From: Thermomicrobiales bacterium
GTDB lineage: Bacteria > Chloroflexota > Chloroflexia > Thermomicrobiales > UBA6265
NCBI GenBank assembly: GCA_025928015.1
Contig: JAICKJ010000003.1
Span: 1 to 36,560 of the forward strand
Length of the DNA: 36,560 nucleotides
Direction: 5' to 3'
The notes under the pieces were generated by a model. The model saw only the letters and a program-made list of their open reading frames with translations, did no database searches and was not told where the DNA came from. Positions 23,312 to 33,437 of the stretch are shown piece by piece; position 1 is the first letter of the stretch, and every line of letters begins with the position of its first letter. The translations under genes and the position numbers were made by a program.

Positions 23312-24145
23312 ATGACGCCAACGACGACGATGCAATCAGCCGCCGGCGCGACCATGCGGCCGCGCGAGTTCCTGGCCGAATTGCTTGCCATCGAGCCGGT
23401 GATGGGTGACAGCGCGATCCTGACATTCACCGCGCCGGAAGGCTTCGCGAAGGCGGTCGGCGCAGGGCAGTTCCTCGATAGCCTCTGCCGGCCCGAGAGC
23501 GCCCACGATCCGCTCCTGCGCCGTCCTTATTCGATCTGTTCGGTCGATCGGGCGCGGAACACCTTCACGATCCTCGTCCGCCCGTACGGCCGGGGCAGCG
23601 CCTGGCTCATCAACCAGCCGGTCGGCACGCTGATCGACACCCTCGGCCCGCTCGGCAACCGGTTCGAGGTGCAGCCCAAGACCAACCGGCTGTTGCTGGT
23701 CGCCGGCGGCGTCGGCGCCGCACCACTCGTCTTGCTGGCCGAGGAAGCCGTCCGGCGCGGGCAGAGCGTGGCGTACATGATGGGGGCGCAGAACGCCGAG
23801 GGGCTGCTTCCGGCACATGTCTTGCCGGAGGAGGTCGAATACGTGGTCGCGACCGACGACGGCAGCGCCGGCGCGAAGGGGTTCGTGACCGATCTGGTCG
23901 GCGAATACCTGCGCTGGGCCGACCAGGTCTTTGCCTGCGGCCCGGAGCCGATGTTCCGCTCCCTGCGGCGGGTCGTGCTCGCCAACCGGATCGGCAATGC
24001 GCCACCGGTCCAGGTCTCACTGGAGCGGACGATGGCCTGCGGGCTCGGCGCCTGTCTCGGCTGCGTCGTCGAGACGAAGCACGGTATGCGGACGTCGTGC
24101 GTGCAGGGCCCGGTCTACGACATGGACGAGGTGATCTGGTCATGA
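23312..24145 (+). CDS. pyrK: Dihydroorotate dehydrogenase electron-transfer subunit PyrK
   Basis: This 277-residue FAD and 2Fe-2S protein passes electrons from dihydroorotate oxidation in PyrD to NAD+. The FAD-binding motif RRPYSICSVD comes first, then the pyridine-nucleotide loop GGVGAAPL. Near the end is the cluster motif ACGLGACLGCVVE with a fourth cysteine in RTSCVQGP (C-x4-C-x2-C then C). The ATG lies five bases after the carB stop. Its stop forms an ATGA overlap with pyrD. With pyrD it defines the class 1B enzyme. Confidence 0.95.
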   Translation: MTPTTTMQSAAGATMRPREFLAELLAIEPVMGDSAILTFTAPEGFAKAVGAGQFLDSLCRPESAHDPLLRRPYSICSVDRARNTFTILVRPYGRGSAWLINQPVGTLIDTLGPLGNRFEVQPKTNRLLLVAGGVGAAPLVLLAEEAVRRGQSVAYMMGAQNAEGLLPAHVLPEEVEYVVATDDGSAGAKGFVTDLVGEYLRWADQVFACGPEPMFRSLRRVVLANRIGNAPPVQVSLERTMACGLGACLGCVVETKHGMRTSCVQGPVYDMDEVIWS

Positions 24146-25143
24146 GCGAAGCGCTCGCCGCACCCGATACCACCGTCGATCTCGCGCCGCGCAACCCACG
24201 CGAGCTGGTCCTGCGCAACCCGGTGATGGCCGCTTCCGGCTGTTTCGGCTACGGCCAGGAGTATGCCCAGATCATCGACGTGCAGCGGCTCGGCGCCTTC
24301 GTCTCCAAGGGCATCACGCCCAAGCCGCGCGCCGGCAATGCCATGCCGCGCATCGCCGAGACGCCGGCCGGGATGCTGAACGCGATCGGCTTGCAGAACC
24401 CCGGCATCCGCGGCTTTCTCAAGAAGTATCCGCCGATCTGGCAGCACTGGCAGGTGCCGGCGATCGTCAACATCTCCGCCGAGGCGGTCGACGACTACGC
24501 GATGATGGCGCGGCTGCTCGACGAGGCCCCTGGTGTCGCCGGGATCGAGGTCAACATCTCCTGCCCGAACATCGCCGCCGGCGGCTACTGCTTCGGCTGG
24601 GATCCGGAGATGTCGGCCGACGTCACCCGCGCCGTGCGCGCGGCGACGACGCTGCCGGTCATCGTCAAGCTCAGCCCCGGCGCGCTCGACATCATCGGCG
24701 TGGCGCAAGCGGTCGAGGAGGCCGGCGCGGACGCGATCTCGCTCATCAACACCCTCGTCGGCATGACGATCGACACGCGGACGCGCCGCCCGGTGCTGGC
24801 GAACGTCACCGGCGGCCTCTCAGGTCCCGCCATCCGCCCGGTCGCGGTGCGCATGGTCTACCAGGTCGCCGCGGCGGTGAAGGTACCAATCATCGGCATC
24901 GGCGGCATCGCCTCGCTCAATGACGCGCTGGAGTTCTTCCTCGCCGGCGCCAGCGCGATTCAGGTCGGCACCGCGCTCTTCGTCCAGCCGGGCATCCTGA
25001 TGCGCCTGATCGACGAGATCGAGGCGTACCTGGCGGCGAACGGCCTCAATCAGCTCGGTGAGCTGGTCGGCCGCGCCCATCCTGCCCACCGCGCGGACGT
25101 CACGGCCGATAGTGATGTCGCCCTGGCGGTTGCGGAAGGGTGA
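24142..25143 (+). CDS. pyrD: Dihydroorotate dehydrogenase, class 1B catalytic subunit
   Basis: This 333-residue FMN TIM barrel oxidises dihydroorotate to orotate. The catalytic cysteine is in VNISCPNI. FMN-binding strands include VIVKLSPG and IIGIGGIASLNDALEFF. The phosphate loop AIQVGTALF closes the barrel. It is soluble, with no membrane-anchoring N-terminus, as expected for the class using PyrK. The ATG overlaps the pyrK stop (ATGA), and the TGA overlaps the start of the exchanger gene (GTGA). Confidence 0.95.
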   Translation: MSEALAAPDTTVDLAPRNPRELVLRNPVMAASGCFGYGQEYAQIIDVQRLGAFVSKGITPKPRAGNAMPRIAETPAGMLNAIGLQNPGIRGFLKKYPPIWQHWQVPAIVNISAEAVDDYAMMARLLDEAPGVAGIEVNISCPNIAAGGYCFGWDPEMSADVTRAVRAATTLPVIVKLSPGALDIIGVAQAVEEAGADAISLINTLVGMTIDTRTRRPVLANVTGGLSGPAIRPVAVRMVYQVAAAVKVPIIGIGGIASLNDALEFFLAGASAIQVGTALFVQPGILMRLIDEIEAYLAANGLNQLGELVGRAHPAHRADVTADSDVALAVAEG

Positions 25144-26195
25144 AGTTCCTCTACGCGCTGCTGATCATGGTGCCGGTCACCGTCGTGCTCAAGTACGCGG
25201 GCATCGGCGGTCACGCGGTCCTCTTCGTCTGTTCCGCGCTCGCGCTCATCCCGCTGGCGGCCGTCCTTGGCCGCGCGACCGATGACGTCTCGATCTACAC
25301 CGGGCAGCGGATCGGCGGCTTGCTCAACGCGACGCTCGGCAATGCCGCCGAGCTGATCATTACGATTGTCGCGCTGCGCGAGGGCCTGGTCGAGGTCGTC
25401 AAGGCGAGCATCGCCGGCTCGATCATCGGCAACATGCTGTTCGTCCTCGGCTTCTCCGTTCTCTTCGGCGGCCTGAAGCACGGCCGCCAGAAGTTCGACG
25501 CCCGCCACGCCTCGACCAACGCCTCGACAATGTCACTGGCGGTTCTGGCCCTGATCATCCCGGCCGTTTTTGCCCTCGGGAGCCCCAGGCATCGCCCGTC
25601 GGATAGCGACATCGTCCGCATCAGCGACGGCGTCGCGATCGTGCTCATCATCTTCTATGCGCTCTATCTGCTCTTCACGATCTTCGGCGGTTCGACGCCG
25701 GAGAGCGCGGCCGAGGAGGAGAGCGAGGGGCGGCTGAGCTTGCCGGTTGCGCTCGGCGTACTGGCCGTGGCGACCATCGCCATCGTCTTCATGAGCGAGA
25801 TCCTGGTCGGCGCGCTCGAGCCGACCGCCAAGGACTGGGACATGACCGAGCTCTTCGTCGGCGTCATGCTGGTGCCACTGGTCGGGAACATCGCCGAGCA
25901 CCTGGTCGCGGTCCAGATGGCGCTCAAGAACAAGATGGACCTGACATTTGGCATCGCGGTCGGCTCCGGCTTGCAGATCGCCCTCTTCGTCGCGCCGGTG
26001 CTGGTCCTGATCAGTCGCTTTGTCGGCCCCAACCCGATGACGCTCGTCTTCAATCCTTTCGAGATGATCGCGCTGATCGGCGCCGTGATCGTCGCGGTGA
26101 TGATCTCGGTCGATGGCGAGTCGAACTGGCTGGAGGGCGTCCAGCTCATTGGTTTGTATGCGATCCTCGCAATCGCCTTTTTTCTGGTGCCGTAA
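25140..26195 (+). CDS. cax: Calcium/proton (cation/H+) exchanger, CaCA family
   Basis: This 351-residue integral membrane protein has about 11 hydrophobic segments. It carries both alpha-repeat signatures of the Cax branch: NATLGNAAELIITI in the first half and PLVGNIAEHLVAV in the second, with an acidic linker between halves (ESAAEEESEGR). It would export Ca2+ or a similar cation from the cytoplasm using the proton gradient. The GTG start shares four bases with the pyrD stop, so it is part of the pyrimidine operon by coupling. No pyrimidine-related function is known for the family. The last gene of the coupled run; a repeat element follows. Confidence 0.92.
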   Translation: MKFLYALLIMVPVTVVLKYAGIGGHAVLFVCSALALIPLAAVLGRATDDVSIYTGQRIGGLLNATLGNAAELIITIVALREGLVEVVKASIAGSIIGNMLFVLGFSVLFGGLKHGRQKFDARHASTNASTMSLAVLALIIPAVFALGSPRHRPSDSDIVRISDGVAIVLIIFYALYLLFTIFGGSTPESAAEEESEGRLSLPVALGVLAVATIAIVFMSEILVGALEPTAKDWDMTELFVGVMLVPLVGNIAEHLVAVQMALKNKMDLTFGIAVGSGLQIALFVAPVLVLISRFVGPNPMTLVFNPFEMIALIGAVIVAVMISVDGESNWLEGVQLIGLYAILAIAFFLVP

Positions 26196-26270
26196 TGCAG
26201 TGCGGTTGAGTCGAGCTGTCAGGAGTCCGACTGGCCGCCGCAGCGATTTGTCAATCGCCAATCACCATCG

Positions 26271-26388
26271 CTGTCATTCTGACCGGAGGGAAGAATCTCC
26301 CGCCGCAGCGGCTTACATGGCCAATAGAGACGCTCATGTTGGGCAACGACGAACGAGATGCTTCGCTCTGCGGAGCTCAGAATGACAG
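26271..26388 (+). repeat. Dispersed inverted-repeat element, copy 3 (short form)
   Basis: The ends CTGTCATTCTGA and TCAGAATGACAG are a perfect 12-bp inverted repeat enclosing about 94 bases. It shares CTGACCGGAGGGAAGAATC with copy 4 and TGGCCAA further in, but lacks the central CGGTCCGC hairpin. It lies between cax and pyrE. Confidence 0.85.
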
Positions 26389-26453
26389 CCGGCAGAGGCG
26401 CGAATGATGGCACGATGTGGCCGAAGAAGGACCAATGGGGGAAAGGTTGATCA

Positions 26454-27032
26454 ATGACCCTGTTCGATGAAATGCGGGCGGTCGGCGCGCTGAAGGAGGG
26501 GCATTTCCTGCTCTCCTCCGGCCGTCACAGCGATGTATATGTCGAGAAATTCGACTTGCTGCGCAATCCGATGGCGACCTCACGCGTCTGTACCGGCTTT
26601 GCCGACCGCTTCCGCGACGAGCGGATCGACGTCGTCGTCGGCCCGACGACCGGCGGCATCCTGCTCGCCTTCGAGGTCGGGCGCCAGCTCGGCACGATGG
26701 CCGCTTACGCCGAGCGGGCGAGCGACGGCTCGACCGGGCGCGAAATCCGGCGGGGAACGACCTTCAAATCCGGCAGCCGCGTACTGGTCGTGGACGATAT
26801 CCTGACGACCGGCGGCTCGGTGCGCGAGACGCTGACGGTGCTGGAGCAGCATCCGGTCGAAGTCACCGCCGTCGCCGTGCTGGTCGATCGCAGCGCCGGC
26901 GCGACCCGCTTCGGCGATGTCCCGCTCTTCGCGCTCGCTTCTCAGAAGGTAGAGTCCTGGACGGCGGACGAATGCCCCCTCTGCAAACAGGGCATCCCGC
27001 TCGTCAAGCCCGGCACCACGGCCGTTTCCTGA
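26454..27032 (+). CDS. pyrE: Orotate phosphoribosyltransferase
   Basis: This 192-residue enzyme joins orotate to PRPP to make OMP. The PRPP-binding motif VLVVDDILTTGGS is intact. The N-terminus (EMRAVGALKEGHFLLSSGRHS) and VVGPTTGG are those of PyrE. A C-terminal CPLCKQGIPLVKPG segment with two cysteines is seen in the longer bacterial forms. AAAGG lies about eight bases before the ATG. The gap of 258 bases from cax, filled by a repeat, means that it may have its own promoter. Copies of the repeat flank it on both sides in the same orientation. Confidence 0.95.
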   Translation: MTLFDEMRAVGALKEGHFLLSSGRHSDVYVEKFDLLRNPMATSRVCTGFADRFRDERIDVVVGPTTGGILLAFEVGRQLGTMAAYAERASDGSTGREIRRGTTFKSGSRVLVVDDILTTGGSVRETLTVLEQHPVEVTAVAVLVDRSAGATRFGDVPLFALASQKVESWTADECPLCKQGIPLVKPGTTAVS

Positions 27033-27049
27033 TTCCAGCCCGCTACGCG

Positions 27050-27187
27050 GTCATTCTGACCGGAGGGAAGAATCCCCCGGCGAAGCCGGTCCGCCGCAGC
27101 GGACATTCGTGGCCAACTAGAGCGTTTGCGGTGGCAGAGGAGTGTTTCGCGCGGGGATTCTTCGGCTCTGCGGAGCCTCAGAACGAC
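27050..27187 (+). repeat. Dispersed inverted-repeat element, copy 4 (fullest copy)
   Basis: It runs from GTCATTCTGA to TCAGAACGAC. GGGAAGAATCCCC near the left end pairs with GGGGATTCTTCG near the right end. Two small hairpins lie inside: CCGGC-GAA-GCCGG and GTCCGC-CGCA-GCGGAC. The whole can fold as one long, branched stem. It starts 17 bases after the pyrE stop. Confidence 0.85.
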
Positions 27188-27217
27188 GGGAAACGATCAT
27201 GCACGCGCGGGTGGTCG

Positions 27218-27433
27218 CTACTCCCCCGAATGCATCTCCGCGATCTTTTGCTTCAGCTCGGCGTGAAGCTGGACGAGATCGTCCAGTCGCTGCTCGATCT
27301 GCTGCAGCGTGTCCTCCCGGCGGCGCTCGGTGTATTCGTCCCGCAGCTCGATGAGCATCTGGGCGACGCGGCCGATGGTTCGCACGGTCTGCACCGCGTC
27401 ATTCTCCCGCGTGGGCGCGGAATATCCGCTCAT
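27218..27433 (-). CDS. Small coiled-coil protein of unknown function
   Basis: This 71-residue hypothetical protein has AAGGAGAAGGA directly before the ATG, a strong ribosome binding site. Residues 15-68 are predicted to be almost wholly helical and highly charged (RRREDTLQQIEQRLDDLVQ), with leucine spacing that fits a coiled coil. No membrane span is seen. It lies 100 bases downstream of ligA on the same strand and may share its transcript. A repeat copy lies just beyond its stop. Confidence 0.65.
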   Translation of the reverse strand: MSGYSAPTRENDAVQTVRTIGRVAQMLIELRDEYTERRREDTLQQIEQRLDDLVQLHAELKQKIAEMHSGE

Positions 27434-27533
27434 GTCCTTCTCCTTGCAGCGGGGTTCGCGCCCTCCGGCGCCGTCAAAGTCGGGAAAAGCGTAGCACGAC
27501 CCGAGGTGCGTTCCGCGCCTTGGTCGCGGCTCC

Positions 27534-29624
<2,091 letters not shown>

Positions 29625-29770
29625 CTATGATTGACTCGATGGCCAAGAGGTGAACGTACGCCTCGGCGAGTGTAGCACGGCGCTCGTGCCCCGCCTCTGG
29701 TATCGTACGACGCAACGAACATGCGTTCCACACCCTCGGCCTGTGACAGCGATGGAAGGGGCATCCGCCG

Positions 29771-31879
29771 ATGGCGGAGCTGGTCAGCGGACAATCAGGC
29801 GTGGCGGAGGGGGAGGGCGGCCGCTACCTCGCGCTCTGTGAGCGCGCGGCGGAGTTCATCCTCTCCTGCGGCGGCGCGGTCGATGAGGACCGCCTCATCC
29901 AGTACGTCTTCGGCCAGGCCGGCTCGCCGGCGCTCTGGCGGCCGCTGCTCCGCTCGATCCTCGCCCACGACGAACGGCTCGTCTTCCGTGCCGAGGGCGC
30001 CTGGGCGGTGCTCGGTCAGGAACCCGGCGAACTGGCCGCCGAGCTGCTGCTCGACGAGTTCGTCGTCATCGATGTCGAGACGACGGGCCTCCGGCCGCTG
30101 CGGCAGCGGGTGATCGAGGTCGCGTGCATCCGCTACCGGAATGGCGCCGAGGAGGCGCGGTTCGAATCGCTCGTCAACCCCGGCAAGCGCATCCCCGCCT
30201 ATATCTCCGAGCTGACCGGGATCAAGGACGCGCACGTCGCCGAGGCGCCGCCCTTCGCGGCGATCGCCGAGGCGGTCCAGACCTTCATCGGCAGCGGGCT
30301 CGTCGTCGGGCATAACATCGCCTTCGATCTCAACTTCCTCAACGCCGAGCTGAAGCGCGTCGATCGGACCTCTCTCATCAACGAGCGGCTCGACACGATG
30401 GGCATGGCCGTCCGGCTGCTGCGCGGCGTGCGCAAGCCGAGCCTGGACAAGGTCGCGCGGCAGGTCGGACTGGTGCCGCGCAAGATTCACCGGGCCGGTG
30501 TCGACGCCGAATTGACCGGCGAGGTCGCCTTGCGGCTGGTCGATGAGGCGCGGCGCCAGGGCGTCACCTCGATCGACCAGCTCAAAGCCGCGTCGCAGCT
30601 CAAGGAGCGGCGACCGAAGGATCGCGTCGGGCGCGGCCGCACGCTGATCGACCGCTCGCTGCTGGCGGACATCCCGAAAAAGCCCGGCTGCTACCTGATG
30701 CGCGACCAGTTCGACCACATCATCTACGTCGGCAAGTCCCGCAATCTGCGCGACCGCGTTGCCTCCTATTACTCGCAACCGCTCGGCTACACGCGCAAGA
30801 TGGACGGGCTGCTCGAGTCGATGGTCAGGGTCGACGTCGAGGTCGTCGGCTCCGAGCTGGAGGCGCTGCTGCTCGAATCGCAGCTCATTCGCCGCTACGA
30901 GCCGCGCTACAACACCGCCATGCGTTCGTTCGAGCACTACCCCTACATCCGCGTTGATCTCAGCAGCTCCTGGCCACGCGTGATGCTGGCGCGAAACCGC
31001 AAGGACGATGGCGCCCGCTACTTCGGCCCATACCGCAGCAAGGGCGGGGCGCGGCGGACGGTCGATGTGATCAATGGCATCCTGCCGTTGCGGACCTGCA
31101 CGCGCTCGTTCAAGGACGCCCGCAGCTACGGCCACCCCTGCATCCTGCTCGATCTCGGCCGCTGCCTCGGCCCTTGCGTGGGCCGCGCCGATCGCGAGAC
31201 CTACCATGGGCTGATCGAGGACGTAGCGACCTTCCTCGATGGCGACGTGGACCGGTTGCAAGCCCGGCTCTGGATCGCGCTGGAAGAGGCGGCGGAGAAG
31301 CGCGACTTCGAGCGGGCCGAGCGCTTGCGCCGCGACATGCAGGCCGTGCTCGGCATCATCGAGGACCAGGGCCGGATGCGCCTGGCTGAACGCGAGCACA
31401 CGCTGCTGCTCGTGCTCCCGTCGGCGGAGCCGGCCTTTCGGGAAGTGCTGCTGGTGATCCACGGCCGCCTCTGGGCGCAGTTTCGCGCTCGCCGACCGCC
31501 GGCTGCTCCTGGACCCCAGCCGGATGCCGGCGAGGACGTCGTGCTCTCGGAGGTCCCCAGCGGCGCCGTCGCCGCGTCCGACCTGGTCGCCGATCTGGCG
31601 ACGCGGCTCGATCTGGCCTGGGCACGCTATCGGACGTGCCGGCTCAACCCGCTCGACAACTACGACGTGGATGAGGCCAACATCCTCAATCGCTGGCTCT
31701 TTCACCACGCGGACCACCCGGCACTGATCCGGCTTCCGATCGGCGATGATGCTGCTCCCGACTGGCCGGCGCTCGCCCGCGATGCCCTGGCGCTGACCGA
31801 TGACCAGCTCTCGTTCGATGATCCGTCAGTGGCCGGGCCCGTGTCGAACACAAGCGATGCTGAAGCTGACCTGGTGTAA
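29771..31879 (+). CDS. DEDDh 3'-5' exonuclease fused to UvrC-like GIY-YIG nuclease
   Basis: This 702-residue DNA repair protein has an N-terminal helical domain (1-90), then a DnaQ-type exonuclease: Asp101 and Glu103 in FVVIDVETTG, HNIAFDLNFL, and HRAGVDAELTG (DEDDh). From about 303 it resembles UvrC: a GIY-YIG domain (PGCYLMRD, IIYVGKSRNLRDRV) and a four-cysteine cluster region as in UvrC (RTCTRSF, GHPC, GRCLGPC). A UVR helix for UvrB contact (ALEEAAEKRDFERAERLRRD) follows. The second UvrC nuclease half (RNase H-like, HhH) is missing, as in Cho. Similar fusions are known in actinobacteria. AAGGGG precedes the ATG. It is divergent from ligA. Confidence 0.88.
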   Translation: MAELVSGQSGVAEGEGGRYLALCERAAEFILSCGGAVDEDRLIQYVFGQAGSPALWRPLLRSILAHDERLVFRAEGAWAVLGQEPGELAAELLLDEFVVIDVETTGLRPLRQRVIEVACIRYRNGAEEARFESLVNPGKRIPAYISELTGIKDAHVAEAPPFAAIAEAVQTFIGSGLVVGHNIAFDLNFLNAELKRVDRTSLINERLDTMGMAVRLLRGVRKPSLDKVARQVGLVPRKIHRAGVDAELTGEVALRLVDEARRQGVTSIDQLKAASQLKERRPKDRVGRGRTLIDRSLLADIPKKPGCYLMRDQFDHIIYVGKSRNLRDRVASYYSQPLGYTRKMDGLLESMVRVDVEVVGSELEALLLESQLIRRYEPRYNTAMRSFEHYPYIRVDLSSSWPRVMLARNRKDDGARYFGPYRSKGGARRTVDVINGILPLRTCTRSFKDARSYGHPCILLDLGRCLGPCVGRADRETYHGLIEDVATFLDGDVDRLQARLWIALEEAAEKRDFERAERLRRDMQAVLGIIEDQGRMRLAEREHTLLLVLPSAEPAFREVLLVIHGRLWAQFRARRPPAAPGPQPDAGEDVVLSEVPSGAVAASDLVADLATRLDLAWARYRTCRLNPLDNYDVDEANILNRWLFHHADHPALIRLPIGDDAAPDWPALARDALALTDDQLSFDDPSVAGPVSNTSDAEADLV

Positions 31880-31936
31880 GCACGCGGCACCGGTCGGCCA
31901 GGGCGACACAATCGTTCGCCCCTGGCAACCCACCGC

Positions 31937-31970
31937 GCCTGTCATTTCGAGCGCGCGAGAAATGACAGGC
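31937..31970. repeat. Short palindrome related to the dispersed repeats
   Basis: GCCTGTCATTTC and GAAATGACAGGC form a perfect 12-bp inverted repeat around a 10-base GC-rich loop. The TGTCATTTCGAGCG start resembles a second common class of TGTCATT-type intergenic palindromes. It could serve as a terminator for the upstream gene, but there is no U-tract. Confidence 0.6.
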
Positions 31971-32039
31971 CTGGGGAGCGCCGGGAGGAGGGATCGCGCC
32001 TGCTGGCGCGCAATCCACCCGTGATTCGGCATCTGCCCG

Positions 32040-32045
32040 TACAAT
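32040..32045 (+). promoter_or_regulatory. Possible -10 element of the ABC importer operon
   Basis: TACAAT occurs 79 bases before the GTG of the binding-protein gene. No good -35 is visible. It is the only -10-like box I see in this gap. Confidence 0.25.
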
Positions 32046-32123
32046 TGCTCCCTATGAACGAAGCGCTTCGGGACTGGCGACGTGCTGCACGCGCGTCGCG
32101 TTCTTGTTCAAGGAGGTTTTTTC

Positions 32124-33437
32124 GTGAATCGACGCAGACTCATCAAGGTCACCGGTGCCGGCGGCGCCGTCATCGCCCTCGGTGGTCTCTCCGGCGCTCC
32201 CGCGTGGGCACGACAGTCGGGCGGCACGATCAAGCTTTGGGACACGCTCAACGAGGGCACCCGCAAGGACCTGATCGAGAACAAGATCGGCAAGAGCTTC
32301 TCCCAGAGCCACGATGGGGCGAAGATCGACCATCGCGGCTGGACGACCGAGGATCTGACCGGCACGCTGCCGCGCTCGGTCGATAGCGGCCAAGGGCCGG
32401 ACATCTCCCAGGTCAACAACGGCGAGGGCCTGATGGGGCCGATGATCCGCGCCGGCCAGCTTGTCTCGCTCGTGCCCTACGTCGAGAAGTACGGCTGGGA
32501 CACGATCCAGCCGCACGGCCTGCTGGCGCGGAACATGTATACCGCCGATGGCAAGCAGCTCGGTCAGGGCCAACTCTGGGGCATGTCGATGGAGGCCGAG
32601 ATCGTCGGCTTCTACTACAACCGGAAGATCTTCAAGGACAACGGCATCGAGCTGCCCAAAACGTTCGCCGATCTCGAAGCGGCGATGCAGAAGCTCAAGG
32701 ACGCCGGCCAGACACCGCTCATGTTCGGGAATCTGGACAAGTGGCCGGCGATCCACCTCTTCGGCGACATCCAGGGGACGATGACGACCCGCGCATACCT
32801 CGATGGGCTGATCTACCGCACCGGCAAGGAGTCGTTCGAGGACACGTCGATGATCGACGCCGCGACGAAGCTCAAGGAGTGGGTCGACAAGGGCTACCTG
32901 CTCGACGGCTACTCCGGAGTCAGCTCGGATGACGCGGTCTCGCTCTTCTCGGCCGGCCAGGGCGCGATGTTGATGCAGGGAAGCTGGAGCGCGGGCGACA
33001 TCGAGCAGGCGCTGGGCGCCGACGGCGGTTTCTTCCTGATGCCGCCAAAGGAGACCGGCGGCAAGGTGCTCAACGTCGGCGGTGTCGGCATCCCATACAG
33101 CATCATCAAGGGGACGAAGAACCCCGATCTCGACGCCGAGCTGATCGACTACCTGTGCTCGGACGAGGTCGTCGGCATGATCGTCGACGCCGGCGTGCTG
33201 CCGGCCCGCGCGGTGCCGAAGGAGAAGATCAAGCCGGACACCGTCACCGGCGATCTTTACACTGCCTTCAGCGCGGCGCTGGAAGGCGACGCGATCGGCC
33301 ACTACCTCGACTGGGCCTCGCCGACGATGTACGACACGCTGACGGCGCAGCTTCAGGCGCTGCTGGCCGGCAAGGTCGATCCGAAGACCTTCGTCGCCAA
33401 CCTCCAGGCCGATTATGCGAAGTCCTTCAGCTCCTGA
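32124..33437 (+). CDS. ABC transporter sugar-binding protein, Tat-type signal
   Basis: This 437-residue protein belongs to the family-1 extracellular solute-binding proteins that capture sugars or oligosaccharides. The N-terminus NRRRLIKVTGAGG has a twin-arginine-like pattern followed by a hydrophobic stretch and a cleavage-like AWARQ, so it is probably exported folded. The mature part (TIKLWDTLNEG, IVGFYYNRKIFKDNGIELP, AMLMQGSW) is typical of the family. The GTG start has AAGGAGGT six bases upstream. No lipobox cysteine is seen, so anchoring is unclear. The stop lies inside the start of the permease gene. The substrate is not known. Confidence 0.9.
   Translation: MNRRRLIKVTGAGGAVIALGGLSGAPAWARQSGGTIKLWDTLNEGTRKDLIENKIGKSFSQSHDGAKIDHRGWTTEDLTGTLPRSVDSGQGPDISQVNNGEGLMGPMIRAGQLVSLVPYVEKYGWDTIQPHGLLARNMYTADGKQLGQGQLWGMSMEAEIVGFYYNRKIFKDNGIELPKTFADLEAAMQKLKDAGQTPLMFGNLDKWPAIHLFGDIQGTMTTRAYLDGLIYRTGKESFEDTSMIDAATKLKEWVDKGYLLDGYSGVSSDDAVSLFSAGQGAMLMQGSWSAGDIEQALGADGGFFLMPPKETGGKVLNVGGVGIPYSIIKGTKNPDLDAELIDYLCSDEVVGMIVDAGVLPARAVPKEKIKPDTVTGDLYTAFSAALEGDAIGHYLDWASPTMYDTLTAQLQALLAGKVDPKTFVANLQADYAKSFSS

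Noticed and set aside
19875-23426. 1183-codon open frame on the minus strand opposite carA/carB
   Set aside because: It is the antisense shadow of carB. The sequence is Arg/Asp/His-rich with no domain, and carB is unmistakable on the other strand.
29795-31717. 640-codon minus-strand frame opposite the exonuclease-UvrC fusion
   Set aside because: Antisense shadow caused by high GC at third positions; composition is unlike a protein and no motif is present.
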